Shown: positions 44,465-56,861 of the stretch, piece by piece
How positions within the stretch are numbered: the stretch's first letter is position 1
Layout: each line of letters starts with the position of its first letter
Source of the DNA: Ampullaceana balthica
Taxonomy: Eukaryota > Mollusca > Gastropoda > Lymnaeidae
NCBI GenBank assembly: GCA_944989445.1
Contig: CALYLW010000128.1
Location: 1,029,501-1,093,500, forward strand
Length of the DNA stretch: 64,000 nt
Direction of reading: 5' to 3'
Translations under genes and position numbers: made by a program
Notes under the pieces: model-generated
Told to the model about the DNA's origin: nothing
Database searches by the model: none
Seen by the model: only the letters and a program-made list of their open reading frames with translations

Positions 44465-44978
44465 ATAATCCATTGGTTTAGATAATCCATTGGTTTAAAT
44501 AATCCATTGGTTAATATCATCCTTATGTTTAAATAATCCATTGGTTTAAATAATCCATAGGTTTAAATAATCCATTGTTTTAAAAATCCATTGGTTTAAA
44601 TCATCAATTGGTTTAAATCATCCATTGGTTTAAATAATCCATTGGTTTAAATAATCCCTAGGTTTAAATAATTCATTGATTTAAATAATCCATTGGTTTA
44701 AATCATCCATTGGTTTAAATCATCCATTGGTCTAAATAATCTATTGGTTAAAATCATCCACAGGTTTAAATAATCCATTGGTTTAAATCATCCATTGTTT
44801 AAATGATCCATTGGTTTAAAATAGTTTAAATAATTAATTAGTTTAAATCACCCATAGTTTTAAATCATCCATATGTTTAAAAAATCCATTTGTTTAAATA
44901 ATCCATTTGTTTAAATAATCCATTTTTAAATGATCCATTGTTTTAAATGATCCATTTGTTTAAATCATCCATTCAAAG
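44465..44978. repeat. 16/17-bp degenerate minisatellite
   Basis: About 30 copies of AATCCATTGGTTTAAAT-type units, more diverged than most arrays here. Confidence 0.92.
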
Positions 44979-46307
44979 AGTTACGGGGGAGCTAATAGTG
45001 GTAGGAAAGATAATTCGCAGTAGGACAGGAAAAAAAATTGATAGTTTGGTCTAATGGCCTTAAAACAATGAATTAAAGACACTTTATTTAACTTGTACAG
45101 ACATGAACATGAACGGAAGTGAAAGATGTATTAAACATTCCGAAATCTGCCTCGTCATTCTATCAGAACCCAGAATCATAAAACCATCCCTATGACCCAG
45201 TTATTGTGACAAATGTCATTACCAGGAGTAACATTTTCCTGACATAAGTACTATTGTGCAATGAAGAATGTCCACGGTGAATGATTGGCCATTCTGCTGA
45301 CATCAAATCGCTGTCAATAGGGCGTCATATCTTTTACAAATTTGTTTTGGCACGGTTTGTTAAAAATCATATATTTTGAATTAATTCATAAAAAATATAT
45401 ATGAATAAATAAGATAATTCATTTTTGAATCTATAGTAGGACAATAAAAGTTATATTGATGGTGGTGAACCGAAAAGATTTTAAGCAATGTTCCCAAATG
45501 AAGCAGACTAAAAGAATTTAAACTTTTTCATTAGAAAATTGACACAAGGGAAATAAGACTGTTTTGCTACAATGTAAGAACTGTTAAGTATGACAGTGAA
45601 ACATGACAGTTTTGCCACAACTTAAGACATGTTAAATATGACAGTCGTAAAGTATTTTAATGATTCGTGCGATGACAGCTGAGGTCTTCCCTAAGAATAG
45701 TAAAGTCTACTGATGGTTACCCGCATCATCCTGTTTGCGCAGCAACAAGTTTCTGCACTAACAAGTCTGTGCACCAAAAAGTTTGCGCACCAACAAATTG
45801 TGCGATTCTATGTTGAAAAGAAGATCAACCGAGATGTTATTATGGGGCTTTTCATGTCTAAAGGGAAATGTTTTAATAGAAATATCCGGTGTTTTTATGT
45901 GGACAAATTTAATAAAATTTAATAAAAGATTCGAGTCAATATGTAAATCTAGATATATTGAGAAGGAAGTATAATCTTAAGAGCTATTTCTTATTTCTTT
46001 GTTAATTTAAAACAGCTTATTGGAAAAACACTTTCGTAATTTTACTATGCTAACAATTTTGAGAAATTATTGATTCTTCTGTATTTAGGATTAAAAACAT
46101 TGTTCCGCTTAAATGTAGTCTAAAAATGAATTTTGGAGTTCTGATGTCAAGTACTATTCATTGAGAAAATTTCCAGCTGCTTTTGGAATTTAATAAAAAT
46201 GGAATTTGAATATTTTTAGTCATACTAATACAATTTTGTTTTATAATTTGAAAAATAATAATTAATCTCCAATATCATTGACATTTTCAGTGACCTTAGA
46301 ATCGACC
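44979..46307. other. AT-rich DNA with one small repeat
   Basis: About four copies of GTTTGCGCACCAACAA-like units at 45735-45808. Otherwise nothing recognised; the frames 45713-45922 and 45783-45974 have no support. Confidence 0.4.
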
Positions 46308-46722
46308 TTTACATTACCTTTCATAATGACTTTTACATTGACTTTAACGTTGACTTTAACATTGACTTTAACATTGACTTTAACATTGACTTTAACATAG
46401 AATTTAACATTGACTTTAACATTGACTTTAACATTGACTTTTACATTGACTTTAACATTGACTTAATATTGACTTTTGCATTGACCTTAACATTGACTTT
46501 AACATTGACTTTAACATTGACTTTAACATTGACTTTAACATTGACTTTTGCATTGACTTTAACATTGACTTTAATATTGACTTTAACATTTACTTTAACA
46601 TTGACTTTAACATTTACTTTTACATTGACTTGAACATTGATTTTAACATTGACTTTAACATTTACTTTAACATTTACTTTAACATTGACTTTTACATTGA
46701 CTTTAACATTGACTTTAACAAG
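46308..46722. repeat. 12-bp minisatellite ACTTTAACATTG
   Basis: About 34 copies with TTTTAC, TTTGC and TTGACC variants; the plus strand is poor in G. Confidence 0.95.
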
Positions 46723-47175
46723 GATTTCTACTATGACAATTACATCACTTGGAATAGGATTTTAGTAAGAACAAAATGTCTTTAAAATATCAATTGTAGT
46801 TAAAATCTATTTGACTAATTGAAGAATTATGTTAGCACGTGATTGCAAGGCAGAGATAATTTATGATTTTCTTTCGAATAGCTGAATTATAATATTTTTG
46901 TTAATTCAATGTTTGTTTTGTGTTTTTTTTTAATGAATTTATTGTACTGTTGAATTAAAACTTTAGGTTTTTACTTTAGATTTAAGATCTGAACTTGTCA
47001 AAAAATTCTGCAAATAGTAATCTACCGAAGACATCTAATCTCTGTACCCCGCTCACCTCCCTCCCTCCACACTCACACACAAACATTCTTCACAGTTTAA
47101 TGTCGCGGTTTAAGCTGAACAAAATTGTTTTACTCTAAAAAAAAATTGTTCCTTCATCAAAGTTAATTACAGATC
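46723..47175. other. AT-rich DNA, nothing recognised
   Basis: No supported feature. Confidence 0.45.
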
Positions 47176-47642
47176 AAATACAATCAATGTTCAGTACAAT
47201 CCATGTTCAGTACAATCAATGTTCAGTACAATCAATGTTCAGTACAATCAATGTTCAGTACAGTACAATCAATGTTCAGTACAATCAATGTTCAGTACAA
47301 TCAATGTTCAGTGCAATCAATGTTCAGTACAATCAATGTTCAGTACAATCAATGTTCAGTACAATCAATGTTCAGTACAATCAATGTTCAGTACAATCAA
47401 TGTTCAATACAATCAATGTTCAGTACAGTACAATCAATGTTCAGTACAGTACAATCAATGTTCAGTACAATCAATGTTCAGTACAATCAATGTTCAGTAC
47501 AATCAATGTTCAGTACAGTACAATCAATGTTCACTACAGTACAATCAATGTTCAGTACAATCAATGTTCAGTACAGTACAATCAATGTTCAGTACAATCA
47601 ATGTTCAGTACAATTAATGTTCAGTACAATCAATGTTCAGTA
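47176..47642. repeat. 16-bp minisatellite with 21-bp variants
   Basis: About 28 copies of TCAATGTTCAGTACAA. Some units carry an extra CAGTA (CAGTACAGTACAA), giving 21-bp versions. Three overlapping plus-strand frames (132-157 codons) are artefacts. Confidence 0.96.
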
Positions 47643-47727
47643 CTTTTTTAGCATGCCTATTCTAACTTTCTTATAAAGCCTGTCTATTTAGTCTATTTTT
47701 GACAGGGAGTCTCGTGATGTAAATGGG

Positions 47728-48088
47728 GATAGGCCGAGCCCGGGATAAGTCCAGCCCGGGATAGGCCAAACCCCTGATAAGTCCAGCCCAGGATAGGCCG
47801 AGCCCGGGATAAGTCCAGCCCGGGATAGGCCAAACCCCTGATAAGTCTAGCCCGGGATAGGCCGAGCCCGGGATAAGTCCAGCCCGGGATAGGCCGAGCC
47901 CGGGATAAGTCCAGCCCGGGATAGGCCGAGCCCGGGATAAGTCCAGCCCGGGATAGGCCGAGCCCGGGATAAGTCCGGCCCGGGATAGGTCCAGCCCAGG
48001 ATAAGTCCAGCCCGGGATAGGCCCAGCCCAGGATTAGTACAGCCCGGGATAGGCCCAGCCCAGGATAAGTCCAGCCCGGGATAAATCC
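47728..48088. repeat. 32-bp GC-rich minisatellite
   Basis: About 11 copies made of alternating 16-mers AGCCCGGGATAAGTCC and AGCCCGGGATAGGCCG. CCCGGG palindromes occur every 16 bp; GC-rich in an AT-rich setting. Confidence 0.95.
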
Positions 48089-48369
48089 TCAGACTGTGTA
48101 GATCCGTGACAATACAATGGCCCTCAGACTTTTAAGTATGGAGTGTGAAAAATCATTTTAAAAATACGCATAAGAGTAAAAAAAACAACAACTAAAGACA
48201 TTCTTTTCCTACAATTTGGCATGTTAAGTAATTTAAATAAAAGCGCCGGGGGCCTATGAAATGTTTTAAAATCTTCTGAAGATATATCACCACACTCTAA
48301 GACTCTTAGGTTTAAGTTTAATCTAAAGTTAACGACCGACCACACCGAAAAGATTCCCTTACCTGCATA
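48089..48369. other. Unique DNA left of the hAT element
   Basis: No gene. It includes the left target duplication CCTGCATA at 48362-48369. Confidence 0.4.
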
Positions 48370-48471
48370 CAGTGGCGTAGCAAGGGGTTGGCATCGGGGC
48401 AGTTGCCAAGGGCGCCAGCTCAAAAGGGCGCCACTACATCTCTAATTTTTAAATGTGTATTTAAATAAATA

Positions 48472-49135
48472 CAGTCGGGCCTCTCTAAGTCGAACTCAAA
48501 AGGACCTAAAAAAATTGACTTACGGGGTTATTGAGTTAAGGGAAATGGCGTAATAGGCGCTAATTAATCATGGACAATGTAGATATTGAGCGGTGGGGGG
48601 AACAACCATACCGGCTAGTAGGGTTGACAAGAAAGGGAGGCGGTGTCAATGTTTCATATGAAAGGAAGCCAACTTGCTTTGACATGCCGACACATGCCCG
48701 TGAGAAGAGATACATTCCCTCCCCTCCCCCACTTTACTCCCCCCACAGGGAACGGGGGGAGTAAGATTTTTCTTTTTAAAAAGAGTCACAGCATGCAGCA
48801 AAGGGACGCGAATTAGTTACCACTTACCACTCCTTTTTCTTGTCTTTATCATCTTTTGTTTTTGCAAGGGTCACTTAATCCCTCGTGGAATGCACTAAGA
48901 TAAGATTTTACGTCCATTTACGTGGCTCTACGGACCACGTTTTCTGAAATTTCACTCCAGAATAATAACCCTAACGCCTTGCAAAATTCGACAAAAAGAG
49001 GTTTAAAGCAAAAAATCTTGGAGTTAAGGAGCTCTAAAATATATTAGTCTTATGGAATTTGGCAGGGACCTAACAATTAATTCCATATAGGGAGGTTTTC
49101 GACTTAGGGAAGTTCGACTTAGCGAGGTCCAACTG
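48472..49135. mobile_element. Nested TA-flanked MITE (pogo/mariner-like)
   Basis: Starts CAGTCGGGCCTCTCTAAGTC and ends with the reverse complement of CAGTTGGACCTCGCTAAGTC. TA lies directly outside both ends (48470-48471, 49136-49137). 664 bp. Ends of this type with TA duplication are usual for pogo/Tigger-like elements. The frame at 48570-48764 is internal and non-coding. Confidence 0.82.
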
Positions 49136-49275
49136 TATTTCACTTTTATCCTTGGTAACAAAAAAGTGAATAGTTAATTATATTTAAATATATTTCATTT
49201 AAACCATTATAATATTTATATTATGTTAGTGGCCTTTGCGGGGCTTCTTATCATACAAATGTCAATATGATTTTA

Positions 49276-49583
49276 CAGTCTTTCTTTTAAAAAGAAAAAT
49301 TTTACTATCCCCATCCCACTGTCGAGGGAGTAAAGTGGGGGAGGGGAGGGAAGGTGTCTCCTCTCACAAGCTTGTGTCGGTATGTCAAAGCAAGTTGGCT
49401 CCTTTCATATGAATCACCGCACCTCTTTCCTGTCAAGCCTACTCGCCACTATGGCTGTTCTTTTTTCTCAATATCAACATTGTCCTTGATTAATCTGAAC
49501 CTATTATGCCAGTTTCCTAACTCGACAACTCTGTAAGCCGAATTTTTTTCCCCCCTTGAGTTGGTCTTAGAGACGTCCGACTG
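49276..49583. mobile_element. Second copy of the nested MITE, inverted and deleted
   Basis: The right end (reverse complement CAGTCGGACGTCTCTAAGAC) is followed by TA at 49584-49585. The interior GGGAGTAAAGTGGGGGAGGG, TGTCAAAGCAAGTTGGCT and TCATATGAATCACCG is the reverse complement of 48640-48760 in the first copy. About half the length is missing. The left boundary (TACAGTCTTTC) is less certain. Confidence 0.72.
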
Positions 49584-50093
49584 TATTAGCAACACGCCTA
49601 TGCACCAGCTAACTGAAGTGCTGAGCTGTAGTCTGTGGAGTGTTACATTTACTTTTAATTGTGAGTTTCTATCATTATGCATGAGATAGTGAGTATGACA
49701 CATTGACACTATTGTTTTTATTTATAATGCATGTTACTTCAAGTTTTGATGTATTCTTTATTAAAGCAACAATATCCCCTTTTGTCCACCAATTTATTGG
49801 GTATTATTTAGTAAATAATAAACTGCAATTAGTATTGTTCCCGTCTTATGCATTTTTTAGTAATACGTTGTATGACTGTCACTGTCAGACCACGTAATTA
49901 ATGGCATAAATAAAATAAGAGAAATACAATTATTTTTTATAACAAATGAAAAATCCTAAAGCGGAAACTTTGTCAATTTATTAAGGGCGCCAAAAATAAA
50001 TTAGCCAAGGGCGCCAAAAACCTAGTTACGCCTCTGCCTGCATACGATACTAAAATTATAGCTCAAAATTCTAAAAATTCAGTGAGGAACAAA

Positions 50094-50633
50094 ATAAAGA
50101 ATGATAAAGAATGATAAAGAATGATAAAGAATGATAAAGAATGATAAAGAATGATAAAGAATGATAAAGAATGATAAAGAATGATAAAGAATGATAAAGA
50201 ATGATAAAGAATGATAAAGAATGATAAAGAATGATAAAGAATGATAAAGAATGATAAAGAATGATAAAGAATGATAAAGAATGATAAAGAATGATAAAGA
50301 ATGATAAAGAATGATAAAGAATGATAAAGAATGATAAAGAATGATAAAGAATGATAAAGAATGATAAAGAATGATAAAGAATGATAAAGAATGATAAAGA
50401 ATGATAAAGAATGATAAAGAATGATAAAGAATGATAAAGAATGATAAAGAATGATAAAGAATGATAAAGAATGATAAAGAATGATAAAGAATGATAAAGA
50501 ATGATAAAGAATGATAAAGAATGATAAAGAATGATAAAGAATGATAAAGAATGATAAAGAATGATAAAGAATGATAAAGAATGATAAAGAATGATAAAGA
50601 ATGATAAAGAATGATAAAGAATGATAAAGAATG
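50094..50633. repeat. 10-bp array, about 54 copies
   Basis: ATGATAAAGA repeated with no visible interruption for about 540 bp. The 249- and 187-codon minus frames (HSLSFFIILY repeats) are artefacts: three copies make 30 bp, a multiple of three. Confidence 0.98.
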
Positions 50634-50929
50634 TACATGCACATTAAGAACTCAATTGAAGGAAATGGTGAACTTAAAAAATGAATGGGACATGAAGTAG
50701 ATAATTGAAATGTTACACATGAGTCTTTATATGCAAACATTTTTGTACAAAACTTGACGATTCTTGACATATATCTATACATACGTGTACAAGACTTGAC
50801 GAGTCTTAACATATGTCAACATACTTGTACAAGACTGAATTAATGTTGTTTGCGAGAGATTCCTTGCCTCTTTTGATAGTGAATTTTCAACTAATTTTGC
50901 AGTAAGAAATTTAATACAGAAACCAAATA
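50634..50929. other. Unique DNA with short GACTTGACGA repeats
   Basis: TGTACAAGACTTGACGA-type phrases recur about three times at 50745-50835. Nothing else. Confidence 0.4.
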
Positions 50930-51098
50930 AGGCATTCTAATTCCGTGATGCTATTTTTGGCATTCTAATTCAGTGATGCTATTTTTGGCATTCTAATTCA
51001 GTGATGCTATTTTTGGCATTCTAATTCAGTGATGCTATTTTTGGCATTCTAATTCAGTGATGCTATTTTTCGCATTCTAATTCAGTGATGCTATTTTT
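50930..51098. repeat. 28-bp minisatellite
   Basis: About six copies of a 28-bp unit (GGCATTCTAATTCAGTGATG + CTATTTTT). Confidence 0.95.
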
Positions 51099-51119
51099 GT
51101 ACCACCTCGATTTTTCTTT

Positions 51120-51350
51120 TTTCCCCACTCGTCTTCCTATGTATCGTTCATTGTGTCGTGTAAGTTCAGATTTTATTCCTGTATTTTCCAACGTATTTTA
51201 TCGTAAGTTAAGATTGTCTTCACGTACATAACCCTATTATATTGTATAAGTCCATACTTAATTGCTCTATACACAAGTACTGTGTTGTATAAGCTGAGGC
51301 TTTCTTCCTGTCCATCCCAGCGTAGTGTTGTGTAAGATGAGATTGGGCAA
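51120..51350. repeat. Ancient ~60-bp repeat
   Basis: TGT(G/A)T(C/T)GTGTAAG.T.AGA.T and TTCCTGT..T..CA(A/G)CGTA recur about four times with heavy divergence. Confidence 0.5.
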
Positions 51351-52229
51351 CAGCCTCGCCTTTTTACGTTGTGTTAATGGGTTATTTTTCTCAGGGTTGG
51401 ATCAATAGTGCATACGCCGGTACAAAAAGCAAATCATGGTAGTGGGAAGATTGTCATGCATTCAATCTCACAAAGGCATCACGAGGATATAAATGTAGCG
51501 AGTCGCTGTAGACCACCGCTGTGACCGGCTAGCCTTACATGGTCACAGAACTTGTGGCCACGCTTAACGACTGGACAGACCGGTGATGTTGTTCGAACAG
51601 ATCATCTCTCCCGACTATAGCAGGCATTAAAAAGGTTTTTGTTTTTTTTACATCGTTGGTCAATAGACTTTATTAGAGTAAAGAAGCGACACTTAATACT
51701 CTTTGCAAGCTTTGTGAGATATAGATCATTACAACTGATGATCTCAAAAGTCATTTGCCTTTTTTACTATCGAAAAAGTTGTGTTTTTTTTAAAGTATTG
51801 ACTTGTTGATTACATAAACGAATATATATCAGGAGAATACTCTGCGAAAGTTTACATTGTGCGTAATAGTAGGTTTGACATCATGGTATTCTTACCTGGT
51901 AAAAACGGAATCAAGTAATTTGGTTTCTAAAGATGTGGCTAAATATATAGTACAGTGGTCAGGTATCGAACACCGCCTGCATGTGAACTTTGATGGTGAG
52001 ACTAAATCTCTTATCCATTATACATGTTCCTGTAAGGGAGGCTTGGCCTGATGATGGTGTGTGAGTCAATCTGTAATACATTATACATGTTCCGCCTCAT
52101 TACGCTCTCCAGGCCACTTCTTATTGGATTACTTTGTAACATGCTTCAAGTCTGCCGTCTGGTGGCACCATTAGAGCCAGGACTGTGCAGATGGGAGGAA
52201 CATGTGTGGTACAGTCATGTGACATGTGT
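51351..52229. other. Unique DNA, no supported gene
   Basis: The frames 51857-52051 and 52051-52239 have no recognisable domain. A plus-strand phrase ATTATACATGTTCC occurs twice (52017 and 52080). Confidence 0.4.
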
Positions 52230-52515
52230 GGTACACTGATGTGACATGGGAGTAACATTGTGATAGCTGTGACATGGATGTAACATCGTAATAAATGTGC
52301 CATAGTAGTAACATCATAATTAACGTGCAATGATGTAACATTGTGATACCTGTGACATGGATGTAACATCATAATTAACGTGCCAGTGATGTAACATTGT
52401 GATACCTGTGACATGGATGTAACATCATAATTAACGTGCAATGATGTAACATTGTGATACCTGTGACCGTGATGTAACATCATAATTAACGTGCCAGTGA
52501 TGTTAACATCATGAT
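52230..52515. repeat. ~57-bp tandem repeat
   Basis: About five copies of a unit with GATGTAACATTGTGATACCT, GTGACATGGATGTAACATCA and TAATTAACGTGC. Confidence 0.92.
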
Positions 52516-52914
52516 ATATTCTATCGAGTGATGTAGCATCGATATAATCTCCGCACATTTAAACCAGGCAACGCTTCACAATCAAGTCTACGTCATAATA
52601 TGTTTGTGACTTACTGATGTTCAACATGCACGATAACTTGATGTATACATCATTACGTGGAGCTTGTTGTATTCGTGTTTACAAATCATAGTAATTCATA
52701 ATTTTTGATAATTACAAGAGTAATCTTGGTTGTTTTAATGATATGTTGGGACATTACTTTCCGAGAGAGTGCAAATACTTCCAAGAAATGGCTGTGGTTA
52801 AATACGTGCAGATAACATCTAGTGGTTTCAGATGTCAACTATTATTGTGACACAAACACGTAGTCCATGAAGGTAGTTGTCATCTTGGGTTAAGATTGGA
52901 TTCTGGTTATAATA

Positions 52915-53447
52915 GTGACAGTAACATATGAATGTGACAGCAACATATTAGTGTGACAGCAACATATTAGTGTGACAGTAACATATTAGTGTGACTCTAA
53001 CATATTAGTGTGAAAGTAAAATATTAGTGTGACAGTAACATTTTAGTGTGACTAACATATTAGTGTGACAGAAACATATTAGTGTGACAGAAACATATTA
53101 GTGTGACAGTAAAATATTAGTGTGTCAGTAACATATTAGTGTGACAGAAACATATTAGTGTGACTGTAACATTTTATTGTGACAATAATATATTAGTGTG
53201 ACAGTAACATATTCGTGTGACAGTAACATATTAGTGTGACAGTAACATATTAGTGTTAAAGTAACATATTAGTGTGACAGTAACATATTAGTGTGACAGT
53301 AACATATTAGTGTGACAGTAACATATTAGTGTGACAGTAACATATTAGTGTGACAGTAACATATTAGTGTGACAGTAACATATTAGTGTGACAGTAAGAT
53401 ATTAGCGTGACAGTAAGATATTAGTGTGACATTAACATATAAGTGTA
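52915..53447. repeat. 19-bp minisatellite GTGACAGTAACATATTA
   Basis: About 27 copies of GTGACAGTAACATATTAGT with scattered variants; purest between 53270 and 53400. Confidence 0.95.
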
Positions 53448-53920
53448 ACATAGAGTCAGGCTAACATAGAGTGAGGCTAAGAAAGAGTGAGGCTAACATA
53501 GAGTGAGGCTAACATAGAGTGAGGCTAACATAGATTGAGGCTAACATAGAGTGAGGCTAACATAGATTGAGGCTAACATAGAGTTAGGCTAACATAGAGT
53601 GAGGCTAATATAGAGTGAGGCTAACATAGAGTGAGGCTAACATAGAGTGAGGCTAACATAGAGTGAGGCTAACATAGAGTGAGGCTAACATAGAGTGAGG
53701 CTAACATAGATTGAGGCTAACATAGAGTTAGGCTAACATAGAGTGACGCTAATATAGAGTGAGGCTAACATAGAGTGAGGCTAACATAGAGTGAGGCTAA
53801 CACAGAGTGAGGCTAACATAGAGTGAGGCTAACATAGAGTGAGGCTAACATAGAGGCTAACATAGATTGAGGCTAACATAGATTGAGGCTAACATAGAGT
53901 TAGGCTAACATAGAAGAGTT
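53448..53920. repeat. 16-bp minisatellite GAGGCTAACATAGAGT
   Basis: About 29 copies joined directly to the previous array through TAACATA, a string shared by both units. A block of five units with GATTG/GTTAGG variants appears twice (about 53545-53620 and 53700-53760), a sign of segmental duplication inside the array. Confidence 0.95.
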
Positions 53921-54830
53921 AGAATAAGTTCTTATTTGTAAATGTCGGAGTCATGTTTAACATCTAAATTTAATATGATAATATTTTGTGAATTAAAAAC
54001 TATAATGTGACATATTTGCGTGAACGTTTCACTCAAGTTTGATAGTCCCTTCATTGTCTTATGATTACAGAAGCATGTTGCCGAGTATTTTTTTCAAATC
54101 TAAAATTTCCAGTATCTTCTCTGCTAAATATTAAATTTCGAACCATGGTGCGCTAATTAGCAATATTTTTTTCGAAGTGCGTTGTATACCGTAAGCTCAA
54201 AACAGCATCGAAAAGAACATTTTGATGGGATGAGTGATATTAAAAGGAACAGACGGGAAGATCGAACAAGAATTGTTGAAACTTGGCGTTGTTTCGTTGT
54301 CCCAGCCAGTTATCAATAATTTAGCTCAATACGAGATCATTTTGAACACTTATTTCCTTATCTTCTAATAAAACAAAGATTACGACATTGCAAAGGGCAA
54401 TCGAGATAACACACAACATATTGCTAAATGAATGTCACATCGATTTCAACAAAGCCGATTTCTCTCCCTTATTCTCCTATCTGATCGCCCCTTCCCACTG
54501 TATACCTCCTACGCAGTGTCTTCATCTCACTACGTTCCTAGTCAATAACAGATTTCAATCTCCAATTACTAACTAGTTAATGTTATCAATTTGGTTTTTT
54601 AAGGTGACCTCATATTACGTAGATGTATATCTTTTTATATGGCAAATACATCGTCTGTGTGTGTCAGATTACATAGTTGTACCTGAAACTGAATACCCTG
54701 GCCAAGAATCGTACTTATATACAGTAGTAGCCCGCCATACGACATTAATCCGTTATGGAGTTGGTATCCTATGGTGAAAATCGTCGTATGGTGGGGAATA
54801 GAACTAGCTAATGTGTGAAAAACCCCAGAT
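53921..54830. other. AT-rich DNA, nothing recognised
   Basis: No supported feature; the frames at 54388-54576 and 54580-54777 lack any recognisable domain. Confidence 0.45.
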
Positions 54831-54895
54831 AATTAAACAACCCCGTAAAAACACAGTTTTTGACTATAAATCCCTTATGTACGAGGCATAACTAA

Positions 54896-55627
54896 TGATC
54901 CTACATGTGGAAAAAAATCAGAAGCCCCGAGCCTAGTGCTCTTCATGGGTCTTCCTGGAAGACCCTCCCAGCTATCTGGCCCCCTCCCCCAGAAAAGGAC
55001 GTGACAGCTGGGACCCACCCCCCCCCCTCCCCCGGAGCGGTCGCTTCTGAAGCGGCCACCTGGGCATCCAGGACAGAAAGTCGAACATGCCTCCCACTAA
55101 GTTGACCTCACAAGGAGGGGTGGAATTTCCCTACTACGACCCGCTACCACTTTTACGCCACCCTGGCAAAGCACACGAGTCTCAATGGTTAGGACCGCCG
55201 CTATGCGGGGGATCATCAATGACCTACCTAGGGTGCAACCCCCACTGGAAGGTTTCCTCAGAGCTGGCGTCCACTGCGTTCTTCGCGGTTCATTTTGCTA
55301 ATCCGTACTGGCGCTCCTGGCCCTAAACCGGCACCGCTCATTTGCGTTTCTAGTTAAATTGAGGGGGACGAAACGGTCGCTTCGGATGTACCCAACCCTC
55401 AACGGGTACTTTGGTTTTCATCATCGACAATGCATTTAAGATGCTTTGTCTAAGATCCGTACAGCGACTGTAATCATATGTAACTAGCACCTAACACCTA
55501 ACATATCGGTCTTTGGCATTGCCTGCCGGGAGTTGTTGGTTTCAGATCGCCGAGTCACGGTCAGGTCCGTGCCCCACGACCCTACTCATCCGCCGAGCCC
55601 CGTAGAGGCCACCCCCTTTCGACGGAT
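54896..55627. mobile_element. 732-bp GC-rich insertion with 13-bp TSD
   Basis: Flanked by GAGGCATAACTAA (54883-54895) and GAGACATAACTAA (55628-55640), a 13-bp duplication with one mismatch, of the size typical of LINE/SINE insertions. The insert is GC-rich, has C-runs near 55017-55035, TGGGTACATCCGAAGCGACC-like sequence on the minus strand, and an A7 tract near its left end. No frame has a recognisable protein (55087-55326 is open but unassigned). It may be the 5' leader of a non-LTR element or a SINE; the family is unknown. Confidence 0.65.
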
Positions 55628-55991
55628 GAGACATAACTAAAAGTATTGATTAGGTTCAAACGCGACAAACATTTACAGACTGAAACCAAATTATCTCCCC
55701 TGGTTTTAAAACCAGGGGAAGGGGGGAGGGGGTGTGGACATCGATGGGTGAAGCCAACGCGTAAACTCAACTGGCACGTGGAAGAGAAGCAATAACAAAC
55801 TGTGAAATTGGATTACATATGTTGTATAGAGATAAACTAAAAATACATTAATTTAATTACGGTACGTTTGATCGATCTGAAATTTTGATACGATGAATTG
55901 TTAGGTGACACGAGTATATGTGCAAAATTTCAGCTCGGTGGCATCACTGGAAGTGTGTGTATCATTTGTGACTTTTGTTTTTCCGCTCGCC

Positions 55992-56116
<125 letters not shown>

Positions 56117-56147
56117 GGCGGTGAAGTTAATATAAAGGATTTAAAAA

Positions 56148-56445
56148 CATCAACATTTTATGTACACGTATAAAACAAATAGTAACAAAATAGTATAGTA
56201 AGTATAGTGCAGTACTACAGTACAGTACTGTACTATACTTATATTTAGTACAGAATTTACATTTATATAATAAAATAACAATTAAAAATATGTATCAAAG
56301 GAAACATTAAATGTTATTTACCTTTTATATTTTGGAATTTTTTTAATGACTTTTCTTTCCAGAACTTAATTTTACTATTTACAGTAGCACTTCTTCATCT
56401 GCACTTTACTCATTTTTTAACGTTTTTAATAGAATCACTTTTACC
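56148..56445. other. AT-rich DNA with small palindromes
   Basis: AGTATAGTGCAGTACTACAG/TACAGTACTGTACTATACT around 56195-56240 form short inverted repeats. No gene. Confidence 0.45.
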
Positions 56446-56685
56446 ATCATCATCTTTGCTTTCTGACCTATACTCTTACCATCATCATCTTTCTGACCTA
56501 TAATCTTACCATCATCATCTTTCTTACCTATAATCTTACCATCATCATCTTTCTGACCTAAAATCTTACCATCATCATCTTTCTGACCTATAATCTTACC
56601 ATCATCATCTTTCTTACCTATAATCTTACCATCATCATCTTTCTGACCTATAATCTTACCATCATCATCTTTCTGACCTATCTCT
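56446..56685. repeat. 30-bp minisatellite
   Basis: Eight copies of a 30-bp unit (TCTTTCTGACCTATAATCTT + ACCATCATCA). The minus frame (QKDDDGKIIG repeats) is a by-product. Confidence 0.95.
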
Positions 56686-56861
56686 TTTGGAAAAATATCT
56701 ATCCAAAGAAGCCTGTTTCTGTCGGCTCCCCAAAATATTGAAGTATGCAGTAACACATATAGTGATGTATGGGAATGATGTTAGGCGAGTGAACTCGCGC
56801 AGTCCTAAGCGCGCCGACCGCCAAATTTGAATTTTGGAAGTTGATGCAGTAAGGCGGGGTG
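56686..56861. other. Unique DNA between two arrays
   Basis: No supported feature. Confidence 0.4.

Larger units (their letters stand above)
48370..50036. mobile_element. hAT-type non-autonomous element with 8-bp TSD
   Basis: CCTGCATA occurs exactly at 48362-48369 and 50037-50044. The element starts CAGTGGCGTAGCAAGG and its right end, reverse-complemented, starts CAGAGGCGTAACTAGG. An 8-bp duplication with CAGTGGCG-type ends is diagnostic of the hAT superfamily. AAGGGCGCCA strings follow both termini (subterminal repeats). No transposase is visible; most of the inside is two nested MITEs and AT-rich filler. Confidence 0.88.
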
